DNA from: Mesorhizobium sp. WSM4306 | Lineage (GTDB): Bacteria > Pseudomonadota > Alphaproteobacteria > Rhizobiales > Rhizobiaceae | Length of the DNA stretch: 64,000 bases | NCBI RefSeq assembly: GCF_007003975.1 | Contig: NZ_VFTC01000002.1 | Coordinates: forward strand, 186,001 to 250,000 | Reading direction: 5' to 3' | In this document: positions 17,781 to 26,029 of the stretch, piece after piece | Layout: each line of letters opens with the position of its first letter | Position numbering within the stretch: the stretch's first letter is position 1 | Made by a program: the position numbers and the translations under genes | Notes under the pieces: model-generated | Seen by the model: only the letters and a program-made list of their open reading frames with translations | Databases searched by the model: none | What the model was told of the DNA's origin: nothing

Positions 17781-17800
17781 TATGTATCGATCAACACAGA
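17781..17800. promoter_or_regulatory. Probable TetR operator 2 (TATGTATCGATCAACACAGA)
   Basis: Shares 17 of 20 positions with the symmetric form TATGTATCGATCGATACATA of operator 1 and lies 11 bases before the tetR start codon. The left half is perfect and the right half is degenerate. This suggests weaker binding and autoregulation. Confidence 0.5.
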
Positions 17801-17810
17801 AAAGAGCGCC

Positions 17811-18419
17811 ATGCCGGAAAGAGGCCGTCCCCGCACCTTCGATCGAACCGCCGCCTTGCGGCAGGCGATGGAGTTGTTTTGGGCCAAAGGCTATGAAGGC
17901 ACCTCGATGGCCGAGTTGACCGCGGCGATGGGGATCAGCTCGCCCAGCCTCTATGCCGCCTTCGGCAGCAAGGAGGCGCTGTTTCTCGAAGCGACCGACT
18001 ATTACACCCGCACCGAAGGCACCGAGATCTGGGCCGCGCTGGACGAAGCACCGACGGCATGCCAGGCGATCGAGAATTTTCTGCGCCAGACGGCCAGAGC
18101 CTATTCGCAAAGTGACCGCCCGCAGGGCTGCCTGATCGCGCTCGGCGCACTGCACCAGGACTCAAGCAGCGGCGCGATCTGCGATGATCTGCGCCGCCGG
18201 CGCGCCGAAAACCATACCCTCTTGCTGCGGCGGCTGGAACGCGGTGTGGCGGAAGGCGAATTGCCGCCAGGCTTCGACAGCGATGCGGCGGCGACCTTCT
18301 ATGCGACGGTCCAGCACGGCATGTCGATCCAGGCCCGCGACGGCGCTTCGTGTGACGCGCTGATGGCTACCGTGGCGGGAGCAATGGCGGCGTGGCAGGG
18401 GCTCGCCGGAACGGCGTGA
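17811..18419 (+). CDS. TetR/AcrR-family transcription regulator
   Basis: 202 residues. The N-terminal helix-turn-helix has GRPRTFDRTAALRQAMELF and TSMAELTAAMGISSPSLYAAFGSKEAL, the classic TetR pattern. The C-terminal ligand domain is like those of the AefR/YcdC-type group. It is divergent from an SDR gene 101 bases away and probably represses it and itself through the two palindromes between them. Confidence 0.93.
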   Translation: MPERGRPRTFDRTAALRQAMELFWAKGYEGTSMAELTAAMGISSPSLYAAFGSKEALFLEATDYYTRTEGTEIWAALDEAPTACQAIENFLRQTARAYSQSDRPQGCLIALGALHQDSSSGAICDDLRRRRAENHTLLLRRLERGVAEGELPPGFDSDAAATFYATVQHGMSIQARDGASCDALMATVAGAMAAWQGLAGTA

Positions 18420-18482
18420 CAAAAAGCTGGCGTTGTGCTGGAAATCCGGTGAGCGGCGAAGACGCGCCGGGAGGGATCGTCC

Positions 18483-18881
18483 ATGAAAAAAGGCTACCGC
18501 GAGCTGCTCGACGAAGCCAATGCTGAGATCGAGGTGGTGTCGCCTGAGGAAGCGGCCGGGCTGCTCGACGACGAGGACACCATCTTCGTCGACCTGCGCG
18601 ACCCGCGCGAAGTGGAACGGGACGGTCAAATCCCCGGCGCCAAGCATGTCACCCGCGGCATGCTGGAATTCTGGATCGATCCCGAAAGTCCCTACCACAA
18701 GCCGTTCTTTGCATCGGGCAAGAGCTTTGTCTTCTTCTGCGCCGGCGGCTGGCGCTCGGCGCTGGCCACCAAGACGGCGCAGGACATGGGGCTGTCGCCG
18801 GTCAAGCACATACTCGGCGGCTACACCGCCTGGAAGTCCGCCGGGCTGCCGGTCGAGCCGGGCGGCAAGAAGAAGGGCTAG
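18483..18881 (+). CDS. Rhodanese-like sulfurtransferase domain protein
   Basis: 132 residues from an ATG preceded by GGGAGG. A single rhodanese domain: VDLRDPREVERDGQIPGAKHV, then FFCAGGWRS with the active-site Cys in the CxGGxR loop, and a C-terminal GGYTAWKSAGLPVE. It would transfer sulfane sulfur in the cytoplasm, or serve as a phosphatase-like binder. It follows the tetR gene by 63 bases on the same strand. Confidence 0.92.
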   Translation: MKKGYRELLDEANAEIEVVSPEEAAGLLDDEDTIFVDLRDPREVERDGQIPGAKHVTRGMLEFWIDPESPYHKPFFASGKSFVFFCAGGWRSALATKTAQDMGLSPVKHILGGYTAWKSAGLPVEPGGKKKG

Positions 18882-18926
18882 CTCACTTCGCCTGCGTTGC
18901 CGGCTCCGACCAATACACCATCGGAA

Positions 18927-19835
18927 TCAATGCAGTATCGGCTCGCGCTCACTTGTGACGAAGGTCACGGCGCGCTCGACGACGCCCTTGTCGGCGAGAA
19001 TGCGGCGGTGGCCGAGCCCATCGGCCCAGTGCAGCCGCACATGGCTGCCGGCGCCGGCGTAGCGCCTGGCATGGTCGGCAGGAACCTCGCGGTCATCGGG
19101 CGCGTGGATGACCAGCGTCGGCACCGGCGCTTCGGCCAGCTGGCGGTCGCCGGTGAATTCGTCGAGCGGCCGGCCCGACAGCCGTTTCACCTGATCGGCC
19201 ATGGAAACCTGCGAACGCGGACCGACATTGAGCATGCGGCTGAAGTCGGCGAAGATCGCCGGCAGGGAACTGGGCGCTGCGACCAGCACCAATCGCTCGG
19301 CCGCCACCGGCTGGATACCCCTGATGGAACCGGCAATGGCGTTGGCGGCGACGGCGCCGCCGAAGGAATGGCCGATGATCGCCTTGAACGGCCCGAACCA
19401 GTCAGCCGCCACCCTGGCTGCCTCGACCGCATTGACCATGTTGAGATGACGGCCCAGCGACTGGCCGTGGCCCGGCAGGTCGAGCGACGCGACCCTGAAG
19501 CCGGCATTGCGAAACCCTTCGATCAGCGCACGCATATATTCGGTGCGCGAGCGCCAGCCATGGATGACCAGCACTGTGCCGGCGGACGCCTTGCCCGGCT
19601 CCGGCCGGAATTCGTGCACCATAACGCAGCCATTTTTGGTCTTCAGCCGATGATGACGCGCCTCGGCCATGAAGCCGGCGGCACGGTCGACCGCGCGCCG
19701 CTCGCCGTCGCTCAGCGCCTTGACGCTTGGCGTGCGGCAGAACAGTTCGAAGGCGGCGCGTCCGCTCAGGCGCGGCACCACATGCTCGGCGGCGCCGAAC
19801 ACGCCCCGGATGACCTTAAGTCCAAATGATGCCAT
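18927..19835 (-). CDS. Alpha/beta hydrolase
   Basis: 302 residues from the ATG at 19835. Core fold signs: VIHGWRSRTEYM (oxyanion loop), SLDLPGHGQS, IGHSFGG (nucleophile Ser), HAPDDREVP (acidic residue) and GLGHRRIL (catalytic His). Two in-frame ATGs at 19865 and 19871 would lengthen it by 10-12 residues, but they lie in or next to the MarR operator repeats. The substrate is unknown. Divergent from a marR gene, so probably under its control. Confidence 0.88.
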   Translation of the reverse strand: MASFGLKVIRGVFGAAEHVVPRLSGRAAFELFCRTPSVKALSDGERRAVDRAAGFMAEARHHRLKTKNGCVMVHEFRPEPGKASAGTVLVIHGWRSRTEYMRALIEGFRNAGFRVASLDLPGHGQSLGRHLNMVNAVEAARVAADWFGPFKAIIGHSFGGAVAANAIAGSIRGIQPVAAERLVLVAAPSSLPAIFADFSRMLNVGPRSQVSMADQVKRLSGRPLDEFTGDRQLAEAPVPTLVIHAPDDREVPADHARRYAGAGSHVRLHWADGLGHRRILADKGVVERAVTFVTSEREPILH

Positions 19836-19855
19836 AGTGGCGATCCATCCATTCC

Positions 19856-19869
19856 GTTCAAGCATGAAC
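19856..19869. promoter_or_regulatory. Probable MarR operator A (GTTCAAGCATGAAC)
   Basis: GTTCA-N4-TGAAC inverted repeat in the marR/hydrolase divergent promoter. A second copy lies 20 bases away, which puts both on the same face of the helix. Confidence 0.65.
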
Positions 19870-19875
19870 ATAATA

Positions 19876-19889
19876 GTTCAAACATGAAC
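19876..19889. promoter_or_regulatory. Probable MarR operator B (GTTCAAACATGAAC)
   Basis: The same GTTCA-N4-TGAAC repeat. It contains the marR start codon (ATG at 19884), so protein bound here would block transcription of its own gene very early. Confidence 0.65.
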
Positions 19890-20336
19890 ATTAAACAAGA
19901 GCTGCCCTGGGACAACCCGCGCTTTCGCAACTGGGTCGCGGTGGCGCGCGCCTGCCATGTGCTGGAGCGCGCGCTGGCGGTGAAGCTGGCGCCGCTGGAC
20001 CTCAAGCCGGCGCAGCTCGACGTGCTGATGAACCTCTATCGCCATCCCGGCATGTCGCAGCATGATCTCGCCCGCAAACTGCTGGTCGGCCGCTCCAACA
20101 TCACCATGCTGTTGCCGCAGCTCGAGGCGCGCGGCCTGCTGCGCCGTGAAGGCGACGAGAAGGACAAGCGCGTGCTGCGGCTGACACTTACCGAGGCCGG
20201 CACCGACCTTTTGATGAAGGCGCTGAAAGTGCATATGGCATTGATCGAGAAGGCAATGAGCCAGTCGACGCCGGAACAGTGCGACATGATCGGCGAACAG
20301 ATGCGCAAGATCTATGATGTGCTGAAGGACACCTGA
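19884..20336 (+). CDS. MarR-family transcription regulator
   Basis: 150 residues with a winged helix-turn-helix: LDVLMNLYRHPGMSQHDLARKLLVGRSNITMLLPQLEARGLLRREGDEKDKRVLRLTLTEAG, including the MarR wing D.KDKR. It is divergent from an alpha/beta hydrolase gene. Two GTTCA-N4-TGAAC palindromes overlap both 5' ends, and MarR proteins usually repress such divergent pairs until a small ligand binds. No strong ribosome binding site is seen at 19884, in keeping with an operator occupying that stretch. Confidence 0.92.
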   Translation: MNIKQELPWDNPRFRNWVAVARACHVLERALAVKLAPLDLKPAQLDVLMNLYRHPGMSQHDLARKLLVGRSNITMLLPQLEARGLLRREGDEKDKRVLRLTLTEAGTDLLMKALKVHMALIEKAMSQSTPEQCDMIGEQMRKIYDVLKDT

Positions 20337-20395
20337 GCAACCAGGGCATGGTTCCGGGAAAGATCATGCTCCGGCGTTTCGTCTGAGGGGCCCGC

Positions 20396-21007
20396 TCACC
20401 ACATCGTCTTCTTCGCCCGCTCCGGCCATTCCTTGTCGTAGGTTTCCGCGTCGATATTTTTGCGGCTGGTGACTTCCAGTATTTTTCCCGGTGTCGGCAG
20501 CGATTTCGGATCGACATGCTTTGCCGGGTTCCACAGCTCCGAGCGAACGATGGCGCGGGCGCACTGGAAATAGACAGAATCGACATCGACCACGGTGACC
20601 GAGCGCGCCGGCTTGCCTTCGACGCTGAAGGAGGCGCACAGCGCGGCGTCGGTGGTGATGCGGGCGCGGCCGTTGACACGCAGCGTCGTGCCCGAGCCCG
20701 GCACCAGGAACAGCAGCCCGACGCGCGGATCCCTGATGATGTTTTTCAGCGAATCGGCGCGGTTGTTGCCCCGCCGGTCCGGCATCATCAGCGTCTTCGG
20801 ATCATGGATGCGCACGAAACCGGCGAGATCGCCGCGCGGCGAGCAGTCGAGCCCTTCCGGCCCGCTGGTTGCCAGGGCCACAAAGGGCGAGGCTTCAATG
20901 AAGGCGGCATATTCGGGGATGACATGGTCGAGTTCCTTGACCGTCGAAGCTTCGCCGGGCAGGCCATAGAGCGCTTCTAGTTGTTCAACCGATGTGATCT
21001 CAGACAT
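20396..21007 (-). CDS. PPOX-class FMN-dependent pyridoxamine-phosphate-oxidase-like protein
   Basis: 203 residues. It has the split-barrel FMN-binding pattern of the pyridoxamine 5'-phosphate oxidase superfamily: PFVALATSGPEGLDCSPRGD, then MMPDRRGNNRADSLKNI and VGLLFLVPGSGTTLRVNGRARI. This matches the MSMEG_1061-like class of flavin reductases or oxidases of unknown substrate. It is not in an obvious operon; it ends 60 bases from the marR gene, tail to tail. Confidence 0.85.
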   Translation of the reverse strand: MSEITSVEQLEALYGLPGEASTVKELDHVIPEYAAFIEASPFVALATSGPEGLDCSPRGDLAGFVRIHDPKTLMMPDRRGNNRADSLKNIIRDPRVGLLFLVPGSGTTLRVNGRARITTDAALCASFSVEGKPARSVTVVDVDSVYFQCARAIVRSELWNPAKHVDPKSLPTPGKILEVTSRKNIDAETYDKEWPERAKKTMW

Positions 21008-21072
21008 TTTCCCGTCTCCGAACCTTTGCCGGCGCTACTCCCAATCAATGACGGTTTGACGACACCGGCGCT

Positions 21073-21426
21073 TTAGCGGTCGCGGCTCAGCCCCTTCTCC
21101 TGGAGTTCCGCAAGATAGGCATTCCAGCGCTCGTCCTTTTCGTGGCCGAGCGTGTGCAGATAGTTCCAGGTGAAGATGCCGGTGTCGTGAAAATCGTCGA
21201 AGGTGATGCGCACGGCGTAATTGCCGACCGGCTCGATCTTCAGGATGGTGACATTGCGCTTGCCGGGAACCGTCACCCGTTGCTCCGGCGAATGGCCCTG
21301 CACCTCGGCCGAGGGCGAAGCAACGCGCAAGAGTTCGGCCGGCAGTTCGAACGGGTGATGACCGGGAAAGGTGACGGACAGCAGTTTTCTGTCTTTCGAG
21401 ACCCTGAGTTCCTTCGGCGCCGTCAT
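21073..21426 (-). CDS. DUF971 (GBBH-like N-terminal) domain protein
   Basis: 117 residues consisting of one DUF971 domain (also called gamma-butyrobetaine hydroxylase-like N-terminal): LRVSKDRKLLSVTF, ELPAELLRVASPSAEVQGH, then ILKIEPVGNYAVRITFDDFHDTGIFTWNYLHTLG. In some bacteria this family is linked to Fe-S cluster assembly or metal handling. It is divergent from moaA, whose product is an Fe-S radical SAM enzyme. Confidence 0.88.
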   Translation of the reverse strand: MTAPKELRVSKDRKLLSVTFPGHHPFELPAELLRVASPSAEVQGHSPEQRVTVPGKRNVTILKIEPVGNYAVRITFDDFHDTGIFTWNYLHTLGHEKDERWNAYLAELQEKGLSRDR

Positions 21427-21498
21427 AGTCGTCCATCCTGCATCAATCCGCCCTTCCCTACGCTGCTTCGCTCAGCCGGAAAAGGTCATTTAGAACTT

Positions 21499-21517
21499 GC
21501 CGACATCGGATGTCGGC
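21499..21517. promoter_or_regulatory. Short perfect hairpin in the DUF971/moaA divergent promoter
   Basis: GCCGACAT-CGG-ATGTCGGC: an 8-bp perfect stem with a three-base loop, 73 bases before the DUF971 start and 110 before moaA. It could be an operator palindrome. It does not look like a Moco riboswitch. Confidence 0.35.
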
Positions 21518-21626
21518 CGGGGAATGTTACCAAAGATCAAGAGCGGCTATCTTGAATGGCGGGTTGGTTCGTATCACATAGCTGTATATAACGGCGCCAC
21601 TAGCAGCCATTGGAAACGCTTGACGC

Positions 21627-22622
21627 ATGGACATGATCGATCCTTTCGGTCGCACGATCAGCTACTTGCGCGTGTCGGTCACCGACCGCTGCGATTTCCG
21701 CTGTACCTATTGCATGGCCGAGGACATGGCGTTCCTTCCCAAGAAGGATCTGCTGTCGCTCGAGGAACTTGACCGGCTCTGCACCGTCTTCATCGAAAAG
21801 GGTGTGCGCAAACTGCGCCTCACCGGCGGCGAACCGCTGGTGCGCAAGAACATCATGCATCTGGTGCGCCAGCTGTCGCGGCATTTGAAGAGCGGCGCGC
21901 TGGAAGAACTGACGCTGACCACCAATGGGTCGCAGCTGTCGCGCTTTGCCGCCGAGCTCGCCGATTGCGGCGTCGAGCGCATCAATGTCTCGCTGGACAC
22001 GCTCGACGCCGACAAGTTCCACGCCATCACCCGCTGGGGCCATCTGGGCAAGGTCATGCAAGGCATAGACGCCGCCCAGGCTGCGGGGCTGAAGATCAAG
22101 CTCAACGCGGTGGCGCTGAAGGATTTCAACGACGCCGAGATACCTGAGATGCTGCGCTGGGCGCATGGCCGCGGCATGGACCTCACCGTCATCGAAACCA
22201 TGCCGATGGGTGAGATCGACGCCGACCGCACCGACCAGTATCTGCCGCTGTCGCTGTTGCGCGCTTCGCTGGAGCGCCAGTTCACGCTGAGCGACATCCC
22301 CTACAAGACCGGCGGCCCGGCGCGCTATGTCCATGTCGCCGAGACCGGTGGCCGGCTCGGCTTCATCACGCCGATGACGCATAATTTCTGCGAAAGCTGC
22401 AATCGGGTGCGACTGACCTGCACCGGCACGCTCTATATGTGCCTGGGCCAGGAGGATGCCGCCGATCTGCGCGCCCCGTTGCGTGCGTCCGAAGGCAACG
22501 AACTGGTCGCCGCCGCAATCGACGAAGCGATCGGCCGCAAGCCGAAAGGCCATGATTTCATTATCGACCGCCGCACCAGCCGCCCCTCGGTGTCCAGGCA
22601 TATGAGCGTCACTGGCGGCTGA
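21627..22622 (+). CDS. moaA: GTP 3',8-cyclase MoaA
   Basis: 331 residues. A radical SAM enzyme that converts GTP to 3',8-cyclo-GTP in the first step of molybdenum cofactor synthesis. The N-terminal cluster motif is CDFRCTYC (CxxxCxxC), followed by LTGGEPLVR. The C-terminal second 4Fe-4S cluster is bound by [19 protein letters not shown]. The essential Gly-Gly end is present (SVTGG). The length is normal. Its partner moaC is 36 kb away at 58614, while mobA-mobB follow at 24681. Confidence 0.97.
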   Translation: MDMIDPFGRTISYLRVSVTDRCDFRCTYCMAEDMAFLPKKDLLSLEELDRLCTVFIEKGVRKLRLTGGEPLVRKNIMHLVRQLSRHLKSGALEELTLTTNGSQLSRFAAELADCGVERINVSLDTLDADKFHAITRWGHLGKVMQGIDAAQAAGLKIKLNAVALKDFNDAEIPEMLRWAHGRGMDLTVIETMPMGEIDADRTDQYLPLSLLRASLERQFTLSDIPYKTGGPARYVHVAETGGRLGFITPMTHNFCESCNRVRLTCTGTLYMCLGQEDAADLRAPLRASEGNELVAAAIDEAIGRKPKGHDFIIDRRTSRPSVSRHMSVTGG

Positions 22623-22648
22623 TTTCTTCCGCGATTCAGTGCAAGGAG

Positions 22649-22672
22649 TGTCTCCATTGTTTGCTGGAGACA
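22649..22672 (+). promoter_or_regulatory. Hairpin covering a ribosome binding site
   Basis: TGTCTCCA (22649-22656) pairs with TGGAGACA (22665-22672) around TTGTTTGC. The right arm contains the GGAG that serves the ATG at 22677. When folded, the hairpin would hide the ribosome binding site, so it may limit translation of the next gene. Confidence 0.4.
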
Positions 22673-22676
22673 TCGA

Positions 22677-23150
22677 ATGAATCGTCTTTTCCCGGGTTTG
22701 GTATCGGCAGCTTTGATCGCGGCAAACAGTGCCGCTGCCGCGCCGTTCACCTACACCAATGCGCGCTTCGGCACCGTCTGCACCTTTCCCGACGAAATCT
22801 TCACAGACCGCCAGCCCGAGCCGGACAATGGTGACGGACAGCAATGGCTCAGCGCCGACGGCGCCAGCCTGATCTGTTCCGGCATCTTCAACATCAGTGA
22901 GGATACTCCCAAAACCTTCGTTGCCGAGGAGAAGGCCAGCAAGGAGGCGGGCTACGAGATCAGCTACAGCAAGACAGGCAAGAACTGGGCGGTGCTGTCG
23001 GGGCTGAAGGATGGCAAGATCTTTTACGAGCGGCGGCTGTTCGGCATGGACGGCGTCATCCGCACCGTCTGGATCGACTATCCGCCGGTGGTGAAAGCGA
23101 AATATGATCCGCTGGTCGGCGCCATTGCCGGCAGCCTCAAAGCCCGTTGA
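22677..23150 (+). CDS. Secreted protein of unknown function
   Basis: 157 residues with a Sec signal peptide (FPGLVSAALIAANSAAAA). The mature protein starts FTYTNARFGTVCTFPDEIF and has two Cys (CTFP, ICSG) that could form one disulphide. I do not recognise the family. It follows moaA by 54 bases, with an RNA hairpin over its ribosome binding site. Confidence 0.75.
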   Translation: MNRLFPGLVSAALIAANSAAAAPFTYTNARFGTVCTFPDEIFTDRQPEPDNGDGQQWLSADGASLICSGIFNISEDTPKTFVAEEKASKEAGYEISYSKTGKNWAVLSGLKDGKIFYERRLFGMDGVIRTVWIDYPPVVKAKYDPLVGAIAGSLKAR

Positions 23151-23270
23151 GCATTTTCGGACACATCCCAGAAAAGTCTTCTGCGCCAAACGGCCGGCGG
23201 ATTTACCGTAAGCGCGATCAGGCCTAGCTTCCCGCCTGTAGCGGTTCTTTGTTCACTGGGGGAATACGAC

Positions 23271-23627
23271 ATGCGCAAACTCTTACTTTCACTTGCAGTG
23301 GTTGGGCTTGCGGCCGCGCCGGCAGCCGCACAATCGATCGGTGGGAAGTACACCGTCGCCGGCACCAATTTCGACGGCTCGAAATATGGCGGCGAAGCAA
23401 CCATCACGCTGACCAGCGAGACCACCTGCACCATCCACTGGGAAACCGGCGGCTCGTCCTCTGACGGCATCTGCATGCGCAACGACAATGCCTTCTCCGC
23501 GGGCTATGTCATGGGCGAAGAGATCGGCCTCGTCGTCTACAAGGTGGAGGATGACGGCTCGCTGCACGGCCTGTGGACGATCGCCGGGAAGAACGGCAGC
23601 GGCACCGAGGTGCTGACGCCGAAATGA
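23271..23627 (+). CDS. Small secreted beta-rich protein of unknown function
   Basis: 118 residues; ATG preceded by GGGGGA. The signal peptide MRKLLLSLAVVGLAAAPAAA is clear. The mature part begins QSIGGKYTVAGTNFDGSKYGGEATITL and has two Cys (TTCTIHW and GICMR). The alternating pattern suggests a small beta barrel. Similar short proteins are common in rhizobia but I cannot name a function. It is followed by a good terminator at 23667. Confidence 0.75.
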   Translation: MRKLLLSLAVVGLAAAPAAAQSIGGKYTVAGTNFDGSKYGGEATITLTSETTCTIHWETGGSSSDGICMRNDNAFSAGYVMGEEIGLVVYKVEDDGSLHGLWTIAGKNGSGTEVLTPK

Positions 23628-23666
23628 GGCTCCCAATCATCTGATCGGCCCTCGCTGGGATTTTAC

Positions 23667-23700
23667 AGGCCACGGGTGAAAATCCGTGGCCTATTTCTTT
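23667..23700 (+). terminator. Rho-independent terminator
   Basis: AGGCCACGG pairs with CCGTGGCCT around GTGAAAAT, followed by ATTTCTTT. It ends the transcript of the secreted-protein gene that stops at 23627. Confidence 0.8.
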
Positions 23701-24676
23701 GACGTTGCTGTCTTGCCGCCGACTGCTACAGGCTAGTGCAAAACCGGTAACGCCCTTGCCCCTTTCCCCAAATCTTCGCGGTGCGCTGTTCATGATGGTG
23801 GCCATGATCGGCTTCACCCTCAACGACGCCATCACCAAGTTCTCGTCGGAATCGATGAACATGGCGCAGGTCATGCTGGTCCGCGGCGCCTTTGCGTCGG
23901 TGCTCGTCGGCCTGCTCGCCTGGCAGCAAGGCGCGCTGGCTCGCCCAGGCTCGATGCTGCAGCCGCTGGTGGCTCTGCGCGTCGTCGGCGAGGCCGGCGC
24001 CACCGTCGCCTTCCTCGTTGCGTTGGCACATCTGCCGATCGCCAATGTGTCGGCGGTGCTGCAGGCACTGCCGCTGGCGGTGACGATGGGTGCGGCCCTT
24101 GTATTTGGCGAAGGCGTCGGCTGGCGGCGCTGGCTGGCGATCGCTGTCGGTTTCGGCGGCGTGCTGATCATCGTGCGGCCAGGCTTTGAAGGGTTCAGCG
24201 TCTATTCGCTCTACGCACTCGTCAGCGTCGCCTGCTGTGCGGTGCGCGATCTCGCCACCAAGCGCATCCCGCAGGCCATCCCCACGTTGCTGGTGTCGAC
24301 AGCAACCGCGATCGCCATGACCATTGTCGGCGCCGTGCTGCTGTCGCCGATGGGCGGCTGGACGCCGATGTCGGGCAAAGGCACGGCATTGTTGGCATTG
24401 GCGGCGGTGCTGGTGCTGATCGGCTACCAGTTCATCATCATGGCGATGCGTTCGGGCGACATCTCCTTCATTGCGCCGTTCCGCTACACCGCGCTGTTAT
24501 GGTCGATGCTGCTTGGCCTCAGCATTTTCGGCGACATCCCAGACCTGCCGATGATCGTCGGCTCCGCCATCATCATCGGGTCCGGTCTTTACGCGCTCTA
24601 TCGCGAGCGGGTCGTCGGCCGGCAGAAGCCCGCGGCCGAAAGCGCTGGACCCGACATGGCGCCGGACGGCATATAG
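23699..24676 (+). CDS. EamA/DMT-family membrane transporter
   Basis: Up to 325 residues. About ten hydrophobic segments in two EamA repeats (LRGALFMMVAMIGFTLNDAI ... and LLALAAVLVLIGYQFIIMAM ...) place it in the drug/metabolite transporter superfamily. The start is uncertain: the frame can open at TTG 23699, which would lie in the terminator's T run, or at TTG 23756, or at ATG 23792, the last beginning inside the first helix. It ends 4 bases before mobA and may be co-transcribed with it. The substrate is unknown. Confidence 0.85.
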   Translation: MTLLSCRRLLQASAKPVTPLPLSPNLRGALFMMVAMIGFTLNDAITKFSSESMNMAQVMLVRGAFASVLVGLLAWQQGALARPGSMLQPLVALRVVGEAGATVAFLVALAHLPIANVSAVLQALPLAVTMGAALVFGEGVGWRRWLAIAVGFGGVLIIVRPGFEGFSVYSLYALVSVACCAVRDLATKRIPQAIPTLLVSTATAIAMTIVGAVLLSPMGGWTPMSGKGTALLALAAVLVLIGYQFIIMAMRSGDISFIAPFRYTALLWSMLLGLSIFGDIPDLPMIVGSAIIIGSGLYALYRERVVGRQKPAAESAGPDMAPDGI

Positions 24677-24680
24677 GGCC

Positions 24681-25313
24681 ATGAGCCGAGACATTGCAGG
24701 GATCATCCTGGCCGGAGGCCTGTCGCGGCGCATGGGCGGCGGCGACAAGACCTTGCTCGCCCTTGGCGGGCGTCCGCTTCTCGGCCATGTCGTTGCCCGT
24801 TTGGCGCCACAGGTCGGATCGTTGGCGCTGAGCGCCAATGGCGATCCGGCACGTTTTGCGGCGTCCGGGCTTTCGGTTCTCGCCGATACGGTCGAGGGCC
24901 ATGCCGGACCGCTGGCCGGGATCCTCACCGGCCTCGAATGGGCGGCGGCAAACACCGCGTACGAGGCATTGGTGACCGCCGCCGGCGACACGCCGTTCCT
25001 GCCGGCCGATCTGGTCGCAATGCTGGCCTCCGCCGCAGCCGATCGGCCAGGCTCGATCGCGGTTGCCAGCTCCAGCGGCAGGCGGCATCCGACCTTCGCA
25101 CTGTGGCCGCTCGGTCTGCGTCAGGCCTTGCGCCATTTCCTCGTCGACGAGGACAACAGGCGCGTCTCCGCCTTCATCGAACGCCATGATGTTGTCGAGG
25201 TGGAGTTTTCGTTGCTGGCCACTGAGGGCGGTCAAGTCGACCCGTTCTTCAACATCAATACCCCGGACGATCTTGCGGTGGCCGAGCGTCTGTTGCAGAG
25301 CATCGGGCCATGA
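24681..25313 (+). CDS. mobA: Molybdenum cofactor guanylyltransferase MobA
   Basis: 210 residues. It joins GMP to molybdopterin to give the MGD form used by DMSO-reductase-family enzymes. The nucleotidyltransferase signature LAGGLSRRMGGGDK is at residues 10-23, and GDTPFLP and NINTPDDL follow. It overlaps mobB by four bases (ATGA), so translation is coupled. Confidence 0.95.
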   Translation: MSRDIAGIILAGGLSRRMGGGDKTLLALGGRPLLGHVVARLAPQVGSLALSANGDPARFAASGLSVLADTVEGHAGPLAGILTGLEWAAANTAYEALVTAAGDTPFLPADLVAMLASAAADRPGSIAVASSSGRRHPTFALWPLGLRQALRHFLVDEDNRRVSAFIERHDVVEVEFSLLATEGGQVDPFFNINTPDDLAVAERLLQSIGP

Positions 25314-25813
25314 ACATCTTCGGCATCACCGGCTGGAAGAATTCCGGCAAGACCACACTGACCGAGAAGCTGGTCACCGAGCTCGTCCGGCGCGGCTGGA
25401 CGGTGTCGACGGTCAAACATGCCCATCATGAGTTCGACATCGACAAGCCGGGCGCGGATTCCTTCCGCCATCGCCAGGCGGGGGCAACCGAAGTCGCGGT
25501 GGTGTCGGGCACACGCTGGGCGCTGATGCACGAATTGCGCGGCGAGGACGAGCCGATGCTGGAGACGATCCTGTCGCGGCTGGCACCGTGCGACATCGTG
25601 CTGGTTGAAGGCTACAAGCGCGAGGCGCACAAAAAGATTGAGACCCGGCGGCTCGAGGCCAAAGACCGCTCGCCGCTCTCGGCGAACGACGCGCATATCG
25701 TGGCGATCGCCGCCGACTTCGCGGTCACTGGCGAAAGCCTGCCGGTGTTCGATCTCAACGACACGGGATCGATAGCCGACTTCATCGAGCGCTCCACCGG
25801 CCTCAAACCCTGA
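25310..25813 (+). CDS. mobB: Molybdopterin-guanine dinucleotide biosynthesis adapter MobB
   Basis: 167 residues. A P-loop GTPase (GWKNSGKTT at residues 8-16) that helps MobA. Also visible are TVKHAHH, DKPGADSFRHRQAGA and VLVEGYK. The start overlaps the mobA stop. The 216-base gap after it leads to an unrelated ABC transporter. Confidence 0.95.
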   Translation: MNIFGITGWKNSGKTTLTEKLVTELVRRGWTVSTVKHAHHEFDIDKPGADSFRHRQAGATEVAVVSGTRWALMHELRGEDEPMLETILSRLAPCDIVLVEGYKREAHKKIETRRLEAKDRSPLSANDAHIVAIAADFAVTGESLPVFDLNDTGSIADFIERSTGLKP

Positions 25814-26029
25814 GGCCCCTGCCTGAGCCCGGTTCAGCCGCTCTCCCCAGCGGTTTCATTGTCTGACCCGGCGTCAGCATTGGCTGGACCTGCAAATCCC
25901 GCAAGCAACGGTTTTACAGTTGCTTTTCTCCCGAAAACAGTGGGAGTATCGCGCCAGCGGGCGGTCAAAAGCACCGCCCCACAGAGCCGTTTCGGAACGA
26001 CGGCCGGGAGCAATAAAGAGAGGACTATC

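Noticed and set aside
18954..18969. TGTGA-N6-TCACG, a near match to the Crp site
   Set aside because: Lies inside the 3' end of the alpha/beta hydrolase coding sequence, has one mismatch and no promoter context.
21437..21626. A Moco riboswitch before moaA
   Set aside because: The leader has only one small hairpin and lacks the multi-stem structure of the Moco motif.
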